A stretch of 64,000 nt of DNA from Bacillus sp. AFS088145 (GTDB lineage Bacteria; Bacillota; Bacilli; Bacillales; Bacillaceae_G). Below the pieces are notes generated by a model. The model saw only the letters and a list, made by a program, of their open reading frames with translations. It searched no databases and was not told the origin of the DNA. A program made the translations under genes and the position numbers. Positions 8,320 to 16,875 of the stretch are shown here, in pieces (the stretch's first letter is position 1; each line of letters begins with the position of its first letter). The stretch is from the NCBI RefSeq assembly GCF_002564465.1, contig NZ_NUUX01000009.1, positions 141,286-205,285 of the forward strand. The letters run 5' to 3'.

Positions 8320-8523
8320 TTTTTTTATTTAATAATACCAATGAATTAGAGTTCCATTATTTTTTGTACTTATTATGTTTATGCGTTTAATTTTTAAAAA
8401 AACTAATTTATCGACAAGTAGCAGGTTATTTAAAATATTATCTTCCTTCTATTAGTCTAAATTGAAATTATATTAATCAAATAAAACAGGGAATCTGAAA
8501 CAATTTAGCCCCTACCTAATAGC

Positions 8524-8556
8524 CTGAGTTCTTTATTAGAACTTGGGTTTTCTTTT
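8524..8556 (+). terminator. Intrinsic terminator in the 8320-8786 gap
   Basis: CCTGAGTTC and GAACTTGGG form a stem (one G-T pair) with loop TTTATTA and a T-rich tail. The rest of the 467-bp gap is AT-rich and holds nothing else I can support. Confidence 0.65.
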
Positions 8557-8786
8557 AATCATCTTGATTAGTTATATATAATTTTGTACTACAATCTTTT
8601 ATTTAAGAAAAATGAATAAAAAATGTTCAGAATGTAGTATATAAGAAAGGATTTTATATGCTTCGAAAAATATGTAAAAGATCAAAATATAAAAATAATA
8701 TTTTCTAATAGACTTTATTAATGATAATATTTTAAAAAATGAGTTGTAAGATCGAATCAACTGAATTGAATAAAGATGAATAAATA

Positions 8787-9704
8787 ATGTATATATCTAT
8801 ACTGTTATTTAAGGATGTGAAAGAAATTAATATTGAAAATATAGAAGCGTTTATCCATGTAATTCACTATGGTAGCTTTAACAAAGCTGCAGAATCACTT
8901 TTTCTGTCACAACCAACTGTAACAGCTAGAATTCAATCGTTAGAAAGAGAATTAAATTGTCAGCTTTTTCACCGTACGGGTAAACAAGTTAATATAACAG
9001 AAGAGGGGAAGCGCTTCTTACCATATGCTCAACAATTAGTTCATATATACGAAAAAGGGAAGATGCACATTAATCAAAAAAAATCACACAATAATGAATT
9101 GAAAATTGGCTGCACCGTTTCGGTTTCAAACTATGTTATTTCAGAAATACTGCCAAAACTTTCAGTAAGTAATGAAGATTTACATTATAAAGTTATTACA
9201 GGTAAGAGTGATGAACTAATTAATAAAGTGTTAAATAATGAAATTGATATAGGTTTTGTTCGGAAAACTAGTCACCCTAGCTTACAATCAATTAAATTAT
9301 TTGAAGATCCTATTACACTTTATGTTTATAAAGATCATCCATTTATTTCAAGAAAATCAATTACAATTCAAGATATTGCTCAGGAGAATCTAATTTTCTT
9401 TGAATGTGGTTCTTTGGATTGGCTGAGAATACATCGATTATTTGAAAATTTAGATGTCCCCCCAAACATAAGAATTCACACTGATAGTTCAGAGATGGCT
9501 AAAAAGCTTATTTTAGAGCAATTTGGAATTGCTTTCTTACCAAGTATAAGTGTAAAGAAAGAAGTTAATGAAGGATTGCTATATCCAATCTATATTGAAG
9601 AGACAAAAGGAATTTATCTACAAACAAATATTTTCTGTAATCGTGGAGAGTATTCAGATTTAATGAATGAAATAGTTAATTTAAGCAAAGAGTTGGTGAA
9701 ATAG
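8787..9704 (+). CDS. LysR family transcriptional regulator
   Basis: The N-terminal winged helix-turn-helix is clear: NIEAFIHVIHYGSFNKAAESLFLSQPTVTARIQSLERELNCQLFHR split across residues 17-62, with the helix-turn-helix AAESLFLSQPTVTARIQ. The remaining 220 residues form the periplasmic-binding-like effector domain. It lies 248 bp upstream of a sulfur-compound operon in the same direction and is the natural candidate activator, by analogy with YtlI of the B. subtilis ytm operon. The start is uncertain: ATG 8787 or GTG 8817 (which gives a more usual N-terminus); neither has a strong ribosome binding site. Confidence 0.88.
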   Translation: MYISILLFKDVKEINIENIEAFIHVIHYGSFNKAAESLFLSQPTVTARIQSLERELNCQLFHRTGKQVNITEEGKRFLPYAQQLVHIYEKGKMHINQKKSHNNELKIGCTVSVSNYVISEILPKLSVSNEDLHYKVITGKSDELINKVLNNEIDIGFVRKTSHPSLQSIKLFEDPITLYVYKDHPFISRKSITIQDIAQENLIFFECGSLDWLRIHRLFENLDVPPNIRIHTDSSEMAKKLILEQFGIAFLPSISVKKEVNEGLLYPIYIEETKGIYLQTNIFCNRGEYSDLMNEIVNLSKELVK

Positions 9705-9719
9705 CCAACTCTTTTTTTT
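9687..9719 (+). terminator. Terminator overlapping the LysR stop codon
   Basis: AAAGAGTTGG and CCAACTCTTT form a perfect stem around TGAAATAG, which contains the gene's stop codon, followed by a run of T. It isolates the regulator from the operon downstream. Confidence 0.85.
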
Positions 9720-9856
9720 ATAACAAACTAATAAATAGAAAGAAATATAAGAATTGAGGTATCTCAATCAACTATATCGTATAAAGGGATCACTAAAATT
9801 AATGAGCTAATTCAAATATTTAATAAAACGATAGAAAAGTTCTATTGAAAATTACG

Positions 9857-9885
9857 TTGACTAAATATTCTGTCAGTGATAAAGT
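9857..9885 (+). promoter_or_regulatory. Candidate promoter of the sulfur-compound operon
   Basis: TTGACT at 9857-9862 and TAAAGT at 9880-9885 with a 17-bp spacer resemble sigma-A elements. The -10 element is weak, consistent with an activator-dependent promoter, but this is inference. Confidence 0.45.
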
Positions 9886-9907
9886 TTATAACAATTAATT
9901 CCTAGTT

Positions 9908-9928
9908 AACCAATAAGAAATATTGGTT
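9908..9928 (+). promoter_or_regulatory. Perfect inverted repeat in the operon leader
   Basis: AACCAATA (9908-9915) and TATTGGTT (9921-9928) are exact inverted repeats with a 5-bp spacer, between the candidate promoter and the ribosome binding site of the first gene. It could be an operator or an mRNA hairpin. Confidence 0.5.
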
Positions 9929-9952
9929 TTAAGATTATAAGGAGGGAAATCA

Positions 9953-10498
9953 TTGAAGGATATCGTCATTATTTCAGCTAGTTCGTCACCAAACTCAAGA
10001 TTGAATGGCATACTCCAATTTGTAAAAGAAAAGTGGGTTAAAGAAGGTAAGAATGTATGTGAAGTAAATGTTGGTGATTTACCGCCGGAGTCTTTAATTA
10101 AAAGTGATTTTAATAATGAAAAAATTAAAGAGGCACTTAATAAAATTGAAAATTCGATTGCTGTTGTTATTGCAGGACCTGTCTATAAGGCATCTTATTC
10201 GGGGGTATTAAAAACATTTTTAGATTTAATACCTCAGAGTGGTTTGAGAAATAAGGTAGTCCTTCCTATCTTTATTGGTGGAACAATTGCTCATTTACTA
10301 AGTTTAGAATATGCATTAAAACCAGTCCTCTCTGTTCTTGGGGGAAATCATTTTGTTTCTAGTGTTTATGCAATTGATGATTGGGTAATAAGAGATGATC
10401 AAAATCATTTTTCATTATCTAATGAATTAGTAGAAAGACTAAATAAAGCAACTGAAGAATTATCAGAAGAATTAATTTGGTTAGCAGTAAGACCCTAA
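9953..10498 (+). CDS. NAD(P)H-dependent FMN reductase, SsuE-like
   Basis: Flavodoxin-like reductase of 181 residues. The N-terminal IISASSSPNSRLN loop binds FMN phosphate, GPVYKASYSGVLKTFLDLIP is the family hallmark, and FIGGTIAHLLSLEYALKPVL matches the SsuE/MsuE group. It starts at TTG 9953 behind AAGGAGGG. As first gene of the operon it most likely supplies reduced FMN to the two luciferase-like monooxygenases encoded at 13.6 and 16.9 kb. Specificity for NADPH or NADH cannot be read from the sequence. Confidence 0.88.
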   Translation: MKDIVIISASSSPNSRLNGILQFVKEKWVKEGKNVCEVNVGDLPPESLIKSDFNNEKIKEALNKIENSIAVVIAGPVYKASYSGVLKTFLDLIPQSGLRNKVVLPIFIGGTIAHLLSLEYALKPVLSVLGGNHFVSSVYAIDDWVIRDDQNHFSLSNELVERLNKATEELSEELIWLAVRP

Positions 10499-10526
10499 AA
10501 AAATTATCAGAAATGAGGAATTGAGA

Positions 10527-11342
10527 ATGAAAAAGTTTGTGATTACACTTGTATCCTTGGCAGTCGTAGTTTTAATCATTACATTTGCTTTAAAAAATAA
10601 AGATAAAGAGGCAGCAACAGCTACTGGTTCAAAAGTTCAAAGAATTGTTGTAGGTACTGGTACACAATTTCCAAATGTGTGCTTTATCGATAAAGATGGA
10701 AATCTAACTGGTTTTGACGTTGAACTTGTAAAAGAAATTGATAAAAGATTGCCAGAATACAAGTTTGATTTAAAAACATATGAATTTTCGAGCTTATTGC
10801 TAAGTCTAGAAACTAAGAAAATAGATTTTGTTGCTCACGAAATTGAAAAAAATCCTGAGAGGGAAGAAAAGTATTTATTTAACAAAGAAGCTTATGCGCA
10901 TTGGAAAAATAAAATCGTCGTTGCAAAAGGTAATAATTCGATTCAATCAATTGATGATTTAAAAGGTAAAAAGGTTTTAACATCCGCTACAAGTGCAGAA
11001 GCACAAATTCTTGAAAACTATAATAAAGAGCATAATAACGCAATTAAAATTGTTTATCAGAATGGTGGAGCAAATGACACTGTGCAGCAAATTACTTCAG
11101 GGCGTGTAGATGCTACAGTCTCTGCAGATTTTACCTTATCTTTGATTGATCCAAAAGGCGAATTGAAAGCAGTAGGGCCAGCTTTAACCGAGGCTGATGT
11201 ATTATTTGCCTTTAGAAAAAATGATACAAAAGATCAAAAATTAGCAGATGCAATTGACGAAGCACTATTAAAAATAAAAGCTGACGGAACACTTGCTAAC
11301 TTAAGCAAAAAGTGGTTAGGTGCTGATTATACAGAAAATTAA
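10527..11342 (+). CDS. Amino-acid (cystine-type) ABC transporter substrate-binding protein, TcyK-like
   Basis: Family 3 solute-binding protein. After an N-terminal hydrophobic segment the domain reads FIDKDGNLTGFDVELVKEID, then DFVAHEIEKNPEREEKYLF and SIDDLKGKKV, all typical of polar amino acid and cystine receptors of the TcyJ/TcyK type. ATG 10527 has a GAGGA box and is preferred over TTG 10521. Oddly there is no lipobox cysteine: residues 4-23 form an uncleaved-looking hydrophobic anchor (VITLVSLAVVVLIITFALKN), so it may be membrane-anchored rather than a lipoprotein. Confidence 0.87.
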   Translation: MKKFVITLVSLAVVVLIITFALKNKDKEAATATGSKVQRIVVGTGTQFPNVCFIDKDGNLTGFDVELVKEIDKRLPEYKFDLKTYEFSSLLLSLETKKIDFVAHEIEKNPEREEKYLFNKEAYAHWKNKIVVAKGNNSIQSIDDLKGKKVLTSATSAEAQILENYNKEHNNAIKIVYQNGGANDTVQQITSGRVDATVSADFTLSLIDPKGELKAVGPALTEADVLFAFRKNDTKDQKLADAIDEALLKIKADGTLANLSKKWLGADYTEN

Positions 11343-11368
11343 AGCTAAAACCAAAAGGGTGAGAAAGA

Positions 11369-12151
11369 ATGGGTGCTGATTTTAAAGCTGGATTGATCTT
11401 TGAATATTTTATTAAATTACTACCTTTTATAAAGATTTCATTAATCATTGTAGGGAGTTCTATTTTAGTAGGGTTAGGTGTTGGCTTACTTGTAACCTTA
11501 CCTAGAATGTATAAGGTACCAATTTTTCAAAGAATCTCGCAAATATATGTTTCATTTTTTAGGGGAACTCCTATTTTAATTCAATTATTTTTAATTTATT
11601 ATGGCGTACCTGAGCTATTAAAACTAGTAGAAGTAGATGTTAGTAGAATTGATGTTTTATATTTTGTCATTTTAACATACGGATTACACAGTGCAGCTTT
11701 TATTTCAGAAGGTATTCGTGCATCAGTTAGTGCTGTAGATAGAGGGCAAATTGAAGCAGCGTATTCTGTTGGAATGGACGGATATCAGGCTTTTAAGAGA
11801 ATCATAGCACCACAAGCATTCGCAATATGGATCCCTATTTTAGGAAACTTATTAATAGGAACACTAAAAGATACATCATTAGCATTTACTCTTGGGGTAA
11901 TGGAGTTAACAGGGCAATCACAAACATTAGGTTTACTAAATCGTCATTTTATTGAATCCTATCTTGCACTTGCTCTCGTTTATTTTATTTTAAGTGTTTT
12001 CCTTGAAAAAGGATTTATCTTATTAGAAAACCGATTTGGAAAATATGAAAGATCAAGTGTTGAAAAGAAAGATAAAACGTTTAAACTCCGTAACTTATTT
12101 GGAAAAATGAACCGCGATGTCGTTGTTGTGAAAGAAGGAACGAGATTATGA
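11369..12151 (+). CDS. Amino-acid ABC transporter permease, TcyL-like
   Basis: HisM-type inner membrane permease of 260 residues with five or so membrane segments. SFFRGTPILIQLFLIYYGVP and the coupling-helix motif [22 protein letters not shown] are characteristic of polar amino acid permeases. It overlaps the second permease by 4 bp (ATGA at 12148). Two non-identical permeases in a row, with one receptor and one ATPase, match the TcyJKLMN layout of B. subtilis. Confidence 0.9.
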   Translation: MGADFKAGLIFEYFIKLLPFIKISLIIVGSSILVGLGVGLLVTLPRMYKVPIFQRISQIYVSFFRGTPILIQLFLIYYGVPELLKLVEVDVSRIDVLYFVILTYGLHSAAFISEGIRASVSAVDRGQIEAAYSVGMDGYQAFKRIIAPQAFAIWIPILGNLLIGTLKDTSLAFTLGVMELTGQSQTLGLLNRHFIESYLALALVYFILSVFLEKGFILLENRFGKYERSSVEKKDKTFKLRNLFGKMNRDVVVVKEGTRL

Positions 12152-12858
12152 AACTAGATTTCTCATTTATTTGGGAGGCATTTATACAAATACTACCTGC
12201 AATTCCGACTACACTTTTCATAACCGTTTTGTCAGTCCTGATTGGTTTTGTAATAGGAACTTTTACAGCTATTGTTCGTATTTATAAAGTTCCAATATTG
12301 AGTCAGGTAGCATCTAGTTACGTTACGATTATTCGAGGGACACCGATGATTACGCACTTGTTAATTATTTATTATTCAATCTCAATGCTTTTAGATTCAC
12401 TTGCTAAACATGAACATTTTGCTTTTAATTCATCATCAATTCCGATGACGGCTTTTGCAATTATTTCCTTTTCTATTACAGCAGGTGCGTATTTATCTGA
12501 AGTGGTTAGAGCTGGAATTACAAATATCGATCGAGGACAAATTGAAGCTGCTTATTCAGTTGGTATGACAACAACACAAGCACTAAGAAGAATTGTATTT
12601 CCACAAGCCTTCGCTGTAAGTTTACCAAATTTATCAAACACATTTATTGGAATGCTGCATGGATCAACTTTGGCATTTATTGTTTCTGTTGTGGATATAA
12701 ATGCAAAGGCACAAATTGTAGCTTCTACTAATTGGAAGTTTTTTGAAGCATATATTGCAGCAGCACTAATTTTCTGGGGAATTACATTAGTCATTGAAAG
12801 AATGACAAGTTTATTAGAGAAGAGATTTAGCGTCTTTAGTCGAGGGGGAGTGAAATGA
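12148..12858 (+). CDS. Amino-acid ABC transporter permease, TcyM-like
   Basis: Second HisM-type permease, 236 residues. [19 protein letters not shown] and the coupling motif [22 protein letters not shown] define it. It overlaps both neighbours by 4 bp, indicating tight translational coupling and probable heterodimer formation with the preceding permease. Confidence 0.9.
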   Translation: MKLDFSFIWEAFIQILPAIPTTLFITVLSVLIGFVIGTFTAIVRIYKVPILSQVASSYVTIIRGTPMITHLLIIYYSISMLLDSLAKHEHFAFNSSSIPMTAFAIISFSITAGAYLSEVVRAGITNIDRGQIEAAYSVGMTTTQALRRIVFPQAFAVSLPNLSNTFIGMLHGSTLAFIVSVVDINAKAQIVASTNWKFFEAYIAAALIFWGITLVIERMTSLLEKRFSVFSRGGVK

Positions 12859-13607
12859 TTACTTTAACGAATGTAACAAAGTCCTTTGGAAAAAATCATG
12901 TGTTAAAAGGTATAGATTTAACGGTTAATAAAGGCGAAGTCGTCGCAATTCTTGGACCAAGTGGATCAGGAAAAACAACTTTACTTCGTTGTATAAATTA
13001 TTTAGAGAAACCAAATAAAGGAAAAATTGCAATAGACGATTTTAAAGTAGATTTTAGTCAAGCATCAAAAAACGAAATTCTATCATTGCGCCAGAAAACA
13101 GCAATGGTATTTCAGCAATTTAATTTATTTAAAAATAAAACAGTTGTAGAAAATGTAATGGAAGGATTAATAGTAGCTAAAAAATGGTCCAAGGAAGCTG
13201 CATACAAAAAAAGCGCTGAGTTACTTGAGAAAGTAGGCTTAGGAAACAAGTTAGATTCTTACCCTCTACAGTTATCCGGCGGACAGCAACAAAGAGTAGG
13301 AATTGCTCGGGCGCTTGCTTTAAATCCAGAGGTTATTTTATTCGATGAACCAACGTCTGCCTTAGATCCTGAATTAGTAGGTGAAGTATTAGCGATTATA
13401 CGCAAAATAGCAAAAGAAGGAATTACAATGATTATCGTTACACATGAAATGGCATTTGCTAGGGATGTTGCTAATCATGTTGTGTTTATGGACGGCGGCA
13501 TCATTGTTGAAGAAGGGGATCCTAAGGCTATCTTTCAATCACCTAAAGAAGAAAGAACAATTCAGTTTTTAAAACGATTTTCAGAGGAAGACATGTACTA
13601 TATTTAA
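12855..13607 (+). CDS. Amino-acid ABC transporter ATP-binding protein, TcyN-like
   Basis: ABC ATPase of 250 residues with Walker [11 protein letters not shown]-loop MVFQQFNLF, signature [16 protein letters not shown], Walker [15 protein letters not shown] and switch histidine VTHEM. This combination is typical of polar amino acid importers. It energises the two permeases directly upstream and overlaps the second by 4 bp. The likely substrates are cystine or S-modified cysteines, inferred from the rest of the operon. Confidence 0.92.
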   Translation: MITLTNVTKSFGKNHVLKGIDLTVNKGEVVAILGPSGSGKTTLLRCINYLEKPNKGKIAIDDFKVDFSQASKNEILSLRQKTAMVFQQFNLFKNKTVVENVMEGLIVAKKWSKEAAYKKSAELLEKVGLGNKLDSYPLQLSGGQQQRVGIARALALNPEVILFDEPTSALDPELVGEVLAIIRKIAKEGITMIIVTHEMAFARDVANHVVFMDGGIIVEEGDPKAIFQSPKEERTIQFLKRFSEEDMYYI

Positions 13608-13624
13608 AAAATGGAGGAAAGAAT

Positions 13625-14635
13625 ATGGGACTTAAATATGGATTCTTAGATCAAAGTATTATTTTTCCAGGTCAAACTGCAAATGAAGTACTTATAAACA
13701 CTATAAATCTAGCAAAAGAAGCTGAAAGATTAGGATTTAATCGATTTTGGGTATCTGAGCACCACAATTCACAAGGAATTGCTGGATCATCTCCTGAAGT
13801 GCTTGTTTCTCATATTCTTGCTAAAACTGACCGAATTTCGGTTGGTTCAGGTGGGGTAATGCTACAGCATTATAGCCCGTATAAAGTAGCAGAAAACTTT
13901 AATGTATTAGCAAATTTGTCTCCTAATAGAGTAGAACTTGGGATTGGAAGAGCACCGGGAGGATTTCCAAAATCAAGTCTGGAGCTGCAAAAAAACTTGA
14001 AAGAACCTCAATCTCTTGAAAAGAAAATTGATGAACTAGAAAATTTTTTATACCAGGATGCATCAGAAGTAAGTTCATTTGATTCTTTACAAGCTTCTCC
14101 ATTACCACAGATTAGAGTTCCGCTATTTTTATTAGGAACAAGTGTATCAAGTGCAGAATTTGCAGCTAAAAAGGGCTATCCATATGCATTTGCATTATTC
14201 ATAAATAATGACTCAGTGGCAGCAAAGGAAGCAATCAAGGCTTATCATCATTCATTCAATCATCAAAGTGGTCGAAAACCCAAGTTTATTTTAGCCTTGT
14301 CTACGATTGTAACTGAAACGGAAGAGGAAGCACTAAAATTATCAGATCAATTACAAACTGTGCGAGTTACATTAGGGAATGGGCAAATTGTAAATGTGGG
14401 TACGCTTGAGCAAGCAGAGATTTACGCTAAACAAGCAGGCCAAACCTATACTACAGAAGTACGAGAGGCGGATGTTCTAAAGGGAACAAAAGAAACTTTC
14501 CAAAAAAGAGTTTTTGAATATCAAAAAGAATACGGTATTGATGAATTTATTTTTACATCATTAATTCCAGATTTTGAACGAAGAGTTCGTTCGCTTCAAT
14601 TAATTAAAGAGGCTTTTACAGAAATTACAGTTTGA
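13625..14635 (+). CDS. Luciferase-like flavin monooxygenase, YtmO-like
   Basis: LLM-class (MsnO8 group) FMN-dependent monooxygenase of 336 residues. GFNRFWVSEHHNSQGIAGSSPEVL and SVGSGGVMLQHYSPYKVAENF, then PNRVELGIGRAPGG, are the family landmarks. It has the same length and position after the cystine-type transporter as YtmO in the B. subtilis ytm operon, where such enzymes take part in salvage of S-modified cysteine. It needs reduced flavin, plausibly from the SsuE-like gene at the start of the operon. The ATG at 13625 follows AATGGAGGAAAG. Confidence 0.88.
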   Translation: MGLKYGFLDQSIIFPGQTANEVLINTINLAKEAERLGFNRFWVSEHHNSQGIAGSSPEVLVSHILAKTDRISVGSGGVMLQHYSPYKVAENFNVLANLSPNRVELGIGRAPGGFPKSSLELQKNLKEPQSLEKKIDELENFLYQDASEVSSFDSLQASPLPQIRVPLFLLGTSVSSAEFAAKKGYPYAFALFINNDSVAAKEAIKAYHHSFNHQSGRKPKFILALSTIVTETEEEALKLSDQLQTVRVTLGNGQIVNVGTLEQAEIYAKQAGQTYTTEVREADVLKGTKETFQKRVFEYQKEYGIDEFIFTSLIPDFERRVRSLQLIKEAFTEITV

Positions 14636-14660
14636 CTTAACAGTTTAGGAGTTGAAAACT

Positions 14661-15827
14661 ATGCAATTTGATCTATCTGATGCGCTACTTGAAAAGCTAA
14701 TTCAAATAAGAAGGAGTTTACATGCAATTCCAGAGTTAGCGTTTGAAGAATATGAAACAACAGCCACCCTTGTTCAACTTTTAACAGAGTATAACATACA
14801 AATCCTTTCTTTACCGTTAAAAACTGGTCTTGTTGCTGAAATCGGTGATGGTACGAAGGGTCCTACAATTGCAATTAGAGCAGATATTGATGCACTTCCA
14901 ATACAGGAGGAAACAGGTTTATCTTTTTCTTCAAAGATTCCTAATAAGATGCATGCTTGTGGACATGATTTCCACACAGTTGCAATTTTAGGTACAGCTA
15001 TTTTATTAAAGCAAATAGAAAATGAGTTACCCGGAAAAATACAAATCATTTTTCAACCAGCAGAAGAAATTGGTAAAGGTGCTTTAGAAATTCTTAAAAC
15101 AAATGTATTAAAGGATACAAAAGTGATTATTGGTATGCATAATAAACCGGATTTAACAATTGGAACTGTTGGAATAAAGTCAGGTCCTTTAATGGCAGCC
15201 GCTGATGGATTTACTGTTGAAATAAATGGGAAATCGAGCCATGCAGCGGTACCTGAAGCTGGGCTAGATTCAATTCTTACTGCATCACATATTGTTACGT
15301 CGCTTCAATCGATTGTGAGCCGTAATATTAGTCCACTAGAAAATGCAGTTGTAAGTGTAACAAAATTCCATAGTGGTAAAGCATCAAATGTGATCGCAGA
15401 CAAAGCGGTTTTTAGTGGGACGGTTCGTACTTTTAAGAAGGAAGTCAGACAGACCATTCAAAATCGATTAAATGAAATTAGTAAGTCTGTTGGTGATGCT
15501 TTTAGAACGGATGTTCATACGATTTGGAATCCTGGTCCACCCCCTGTTGTTAATGATGAAAAATTAGCTCGAATTGCAAGAGATGCAGCAAGTAAACAAG
15601 GCTTATATGTGATTGAGCCGTCTGTATCTGCAGCAAGTGAAGATTTTTTCTATTATTTAGAAGAGATTCCAGGTTTATTCGTATTTTTTGGAACTTCAGG
15701 AAAATATGAGTGGCATCATCCTAAATTTGATCTTGATGAGAAAGCAATCCCGTTAAGTATTAGATTTTTTACAGATTTTTCGATCGCAATACTGAATGAA
15801 CTTTCTAAAAGTGTAGTCAAAATATAG
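14661..15827 (+). CDS. M20 family amidohydrolase, YxeP/SndA-like N-acyl-cysteine deacylase
   Basis: M20D zinc-dependent peptidase/amidohydrolase. Metal and catalytic motifs are MHACGHDFHT, QPAEEIGKGA, GMHNKPDLTIGTVG and the C-terminal EWHHPKFDLDE. The similarity to YxeP/YtnL suggests removal of an acetyl group from an N-acetylated S-substituted cysteine, the last step of the N-acetylation route. The frame opens at TTG 14652, but TAGGAG at 14646-14651 favours ATG 14661 (388 residues). The exact substrate is inferred from context. Confidence 0.86.
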   Translation: MQFDLSDALLEKLIQIRRSLHAIPELAFEEYETTATLVQLLTEYNIQILSLPLKTGLVAEIGDGTKGPTIAIRADIDALPIQEETGLSFSSKIPNKMHACGHDFHTVAILGTAILLKQIENELPGKIQIIFQPAEEIGKGALEILKTNVLKDTKVIIGMHNKPDLTIGTVGIKSGPLMAAADGFTVEINGKSSHAAVPEAGLDSILTASHIVTSLQSIVSRNISPLENAVVSVTKFHSGKASNVIADKAVFSGTVRTFKKEVRQTIQNRLNEISKSVGDAFRTDVHTIWNPGPPPVVNDEKLARIARDAASKQGLYVIEPSVSAASEDFFYYLEEIPGLFVFFGTSGKYEWHHPKFDLDEKAIPLSIRFFTDFSIAILNELSKSVVKI

Positions 15828-15837
15828 GAGGAAATAG

Positions 15838-16311
15838 ATGAGTACTTTATCAATTGAAATAAGTGAATTTAATCAACTTTATGATTTACTATCGCAAAAA
15901 ACTTTCAATCTTCCAAAAGAGAAACTGCATTGGAAGAAAAATGAAAGATCGTGGAGTATTTTAGAAGTGCTAACTCATTTATTAGATCATGCATTTGTAG
16001 TGAACTTTCGACTAAGGGAAGTTTTAGCTGGATCAAGTGCTCAATTACCTGCTTTTAATCAAGATAAATGGATTGCAGGGCAATATGCAAACGATGGAAA
16101 TATTGCAGATGTACTAGAAACATACCGTGTTATTTTATATTACAATAGTCAATTGCTTAAAAGACTAACAAGTGATGATTGGAAGAAGAGCGGAATAAAC
16201 CCTCAAAATGCAATCGTTACAGTTGAAGACATCATTAAATCTTTTATCTCACATGTTCATCTTCATTTAAAACAAATACAACGTATTTTGTATGAATACA
16301 GCTTAGTTTAA
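15838..16311 (+). CDS. DinB-like four-helix protein
   Basis: A 157-residue helical protein with DinB/YfiT-superfamily features: KLHWKKNERSWSILEVLTHLLDHAFVVNFRLRE (long second helix with histidine) and the C-terminal FISHVHLHLKQIQRIL, whose histidines would form the metal triad. Such proteins include thiol transferases such as the bacillithiol transferase BstA, which would suit a sulfur operon, but this is inference. It sits 10 bp after the M20 gene and 16 bp before the acetyltransferase gene, firmly inside the operon. Confidence 0.75.
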   Translation: MSTLSIEISEFNQLYDLLSQKTFNLPKEKLHWKKNERSWSILEVLTHLLDHAFVVNFRLREVLAGSSAQLPAFNQDKWIAGQYANDGNIADVLETYRVILYYNSQLLKRLTSDDWKKSGINPQNAIVTVEDIIKSFISHVHLHLKQIQRILYEYSLV

Positions 16312-16327
16312 TTAGAGGAGGTAGGTT

Positions 16328-16861
16328 ATGTCTTCAAATCGTTTAATTATTAGAGAGTCCCAACCAAATGAAATAGATAAAATAAAAAAAGTGTTAATCG
16401 ATGCGTATGAACAATATGCTGCTATTCTTTCAAAAGAACAATGGGAAAACTATAAAAATAGTATTATTGATGCAACTGATAACAGCCACACTAAGACAAA
16501 GCTTGTTGCGATTGTCGATAATGTTCTATTAGGTGCATGTTTTATCTATGACTCTGCTGAAAAAGCATATGGATTACCTGAGTTAGAGATTAATTATCCT
16601 ATTATTCGCTTAATAGGTGTTTCCCCTAAAGCAAGAGGATTAGGGATTGCGACAGAATTAATAAAAGCAAGCTGCAATCTTTCATTAGAGTGGGGAACAG
16701 ACAGAATTGTTCTTCACACATCAGATATGATGAAATCTGCTATTAGTTTATATGAAAAAATTGGGTTTCAACGAGCTAAACAATATGAGTTTATGAATGG
16801 AGATATACTTGTAAAAAGCTATGAACTAAATATTAAAGATACGGCAATTTTATTAAATTAA
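16328..16861 (+). CDS. GNAT family N-acetyltransferase (SnaT/YtmI-like role)
   Basis: A 177-residue acetyltransferase with the acetyl-CoA binding segment [18 protein letters not shown] and the C-terminal [16 protein letters not shown]. In the B. subtilis ytm and yxe operons a GNAT enzyme acetylates the S-substituted cysteine before the monooxygenase acts; the operon position supports the same role here. Its stop codon and the first codon of the following open frame meet at 16861. The start ATG 16328 follows GAGGAGGTAGG. Confidence 0.85.
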   Translation: MSSNRLIIRESQPNEIDKIKKVLIDAYEQYAAILSKEQWENYKNSIIDATDNSHTKTKLVAIVDNVLLGACFIYDSAEKAYGLPELEINYPIIRLIGVSPKARGLGIATELIKASCNLSLEWGTDRIVLHTSDMMKSAISLYEKIGFQRAKQYEFMNGDILVKSYELNIKDTAILLN

Positions 16862-16875
16862 TGGAGGGGAAAAAA

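Noticed and set aside
8658-8708. 16-codon frame (MLRKICKRSKYKNNIF) upstream of the LysR gene
   Set aside because: It has a fair ribosome binding site but is too short, has no recognisable leader-peptide feature and no attenuator follows it.
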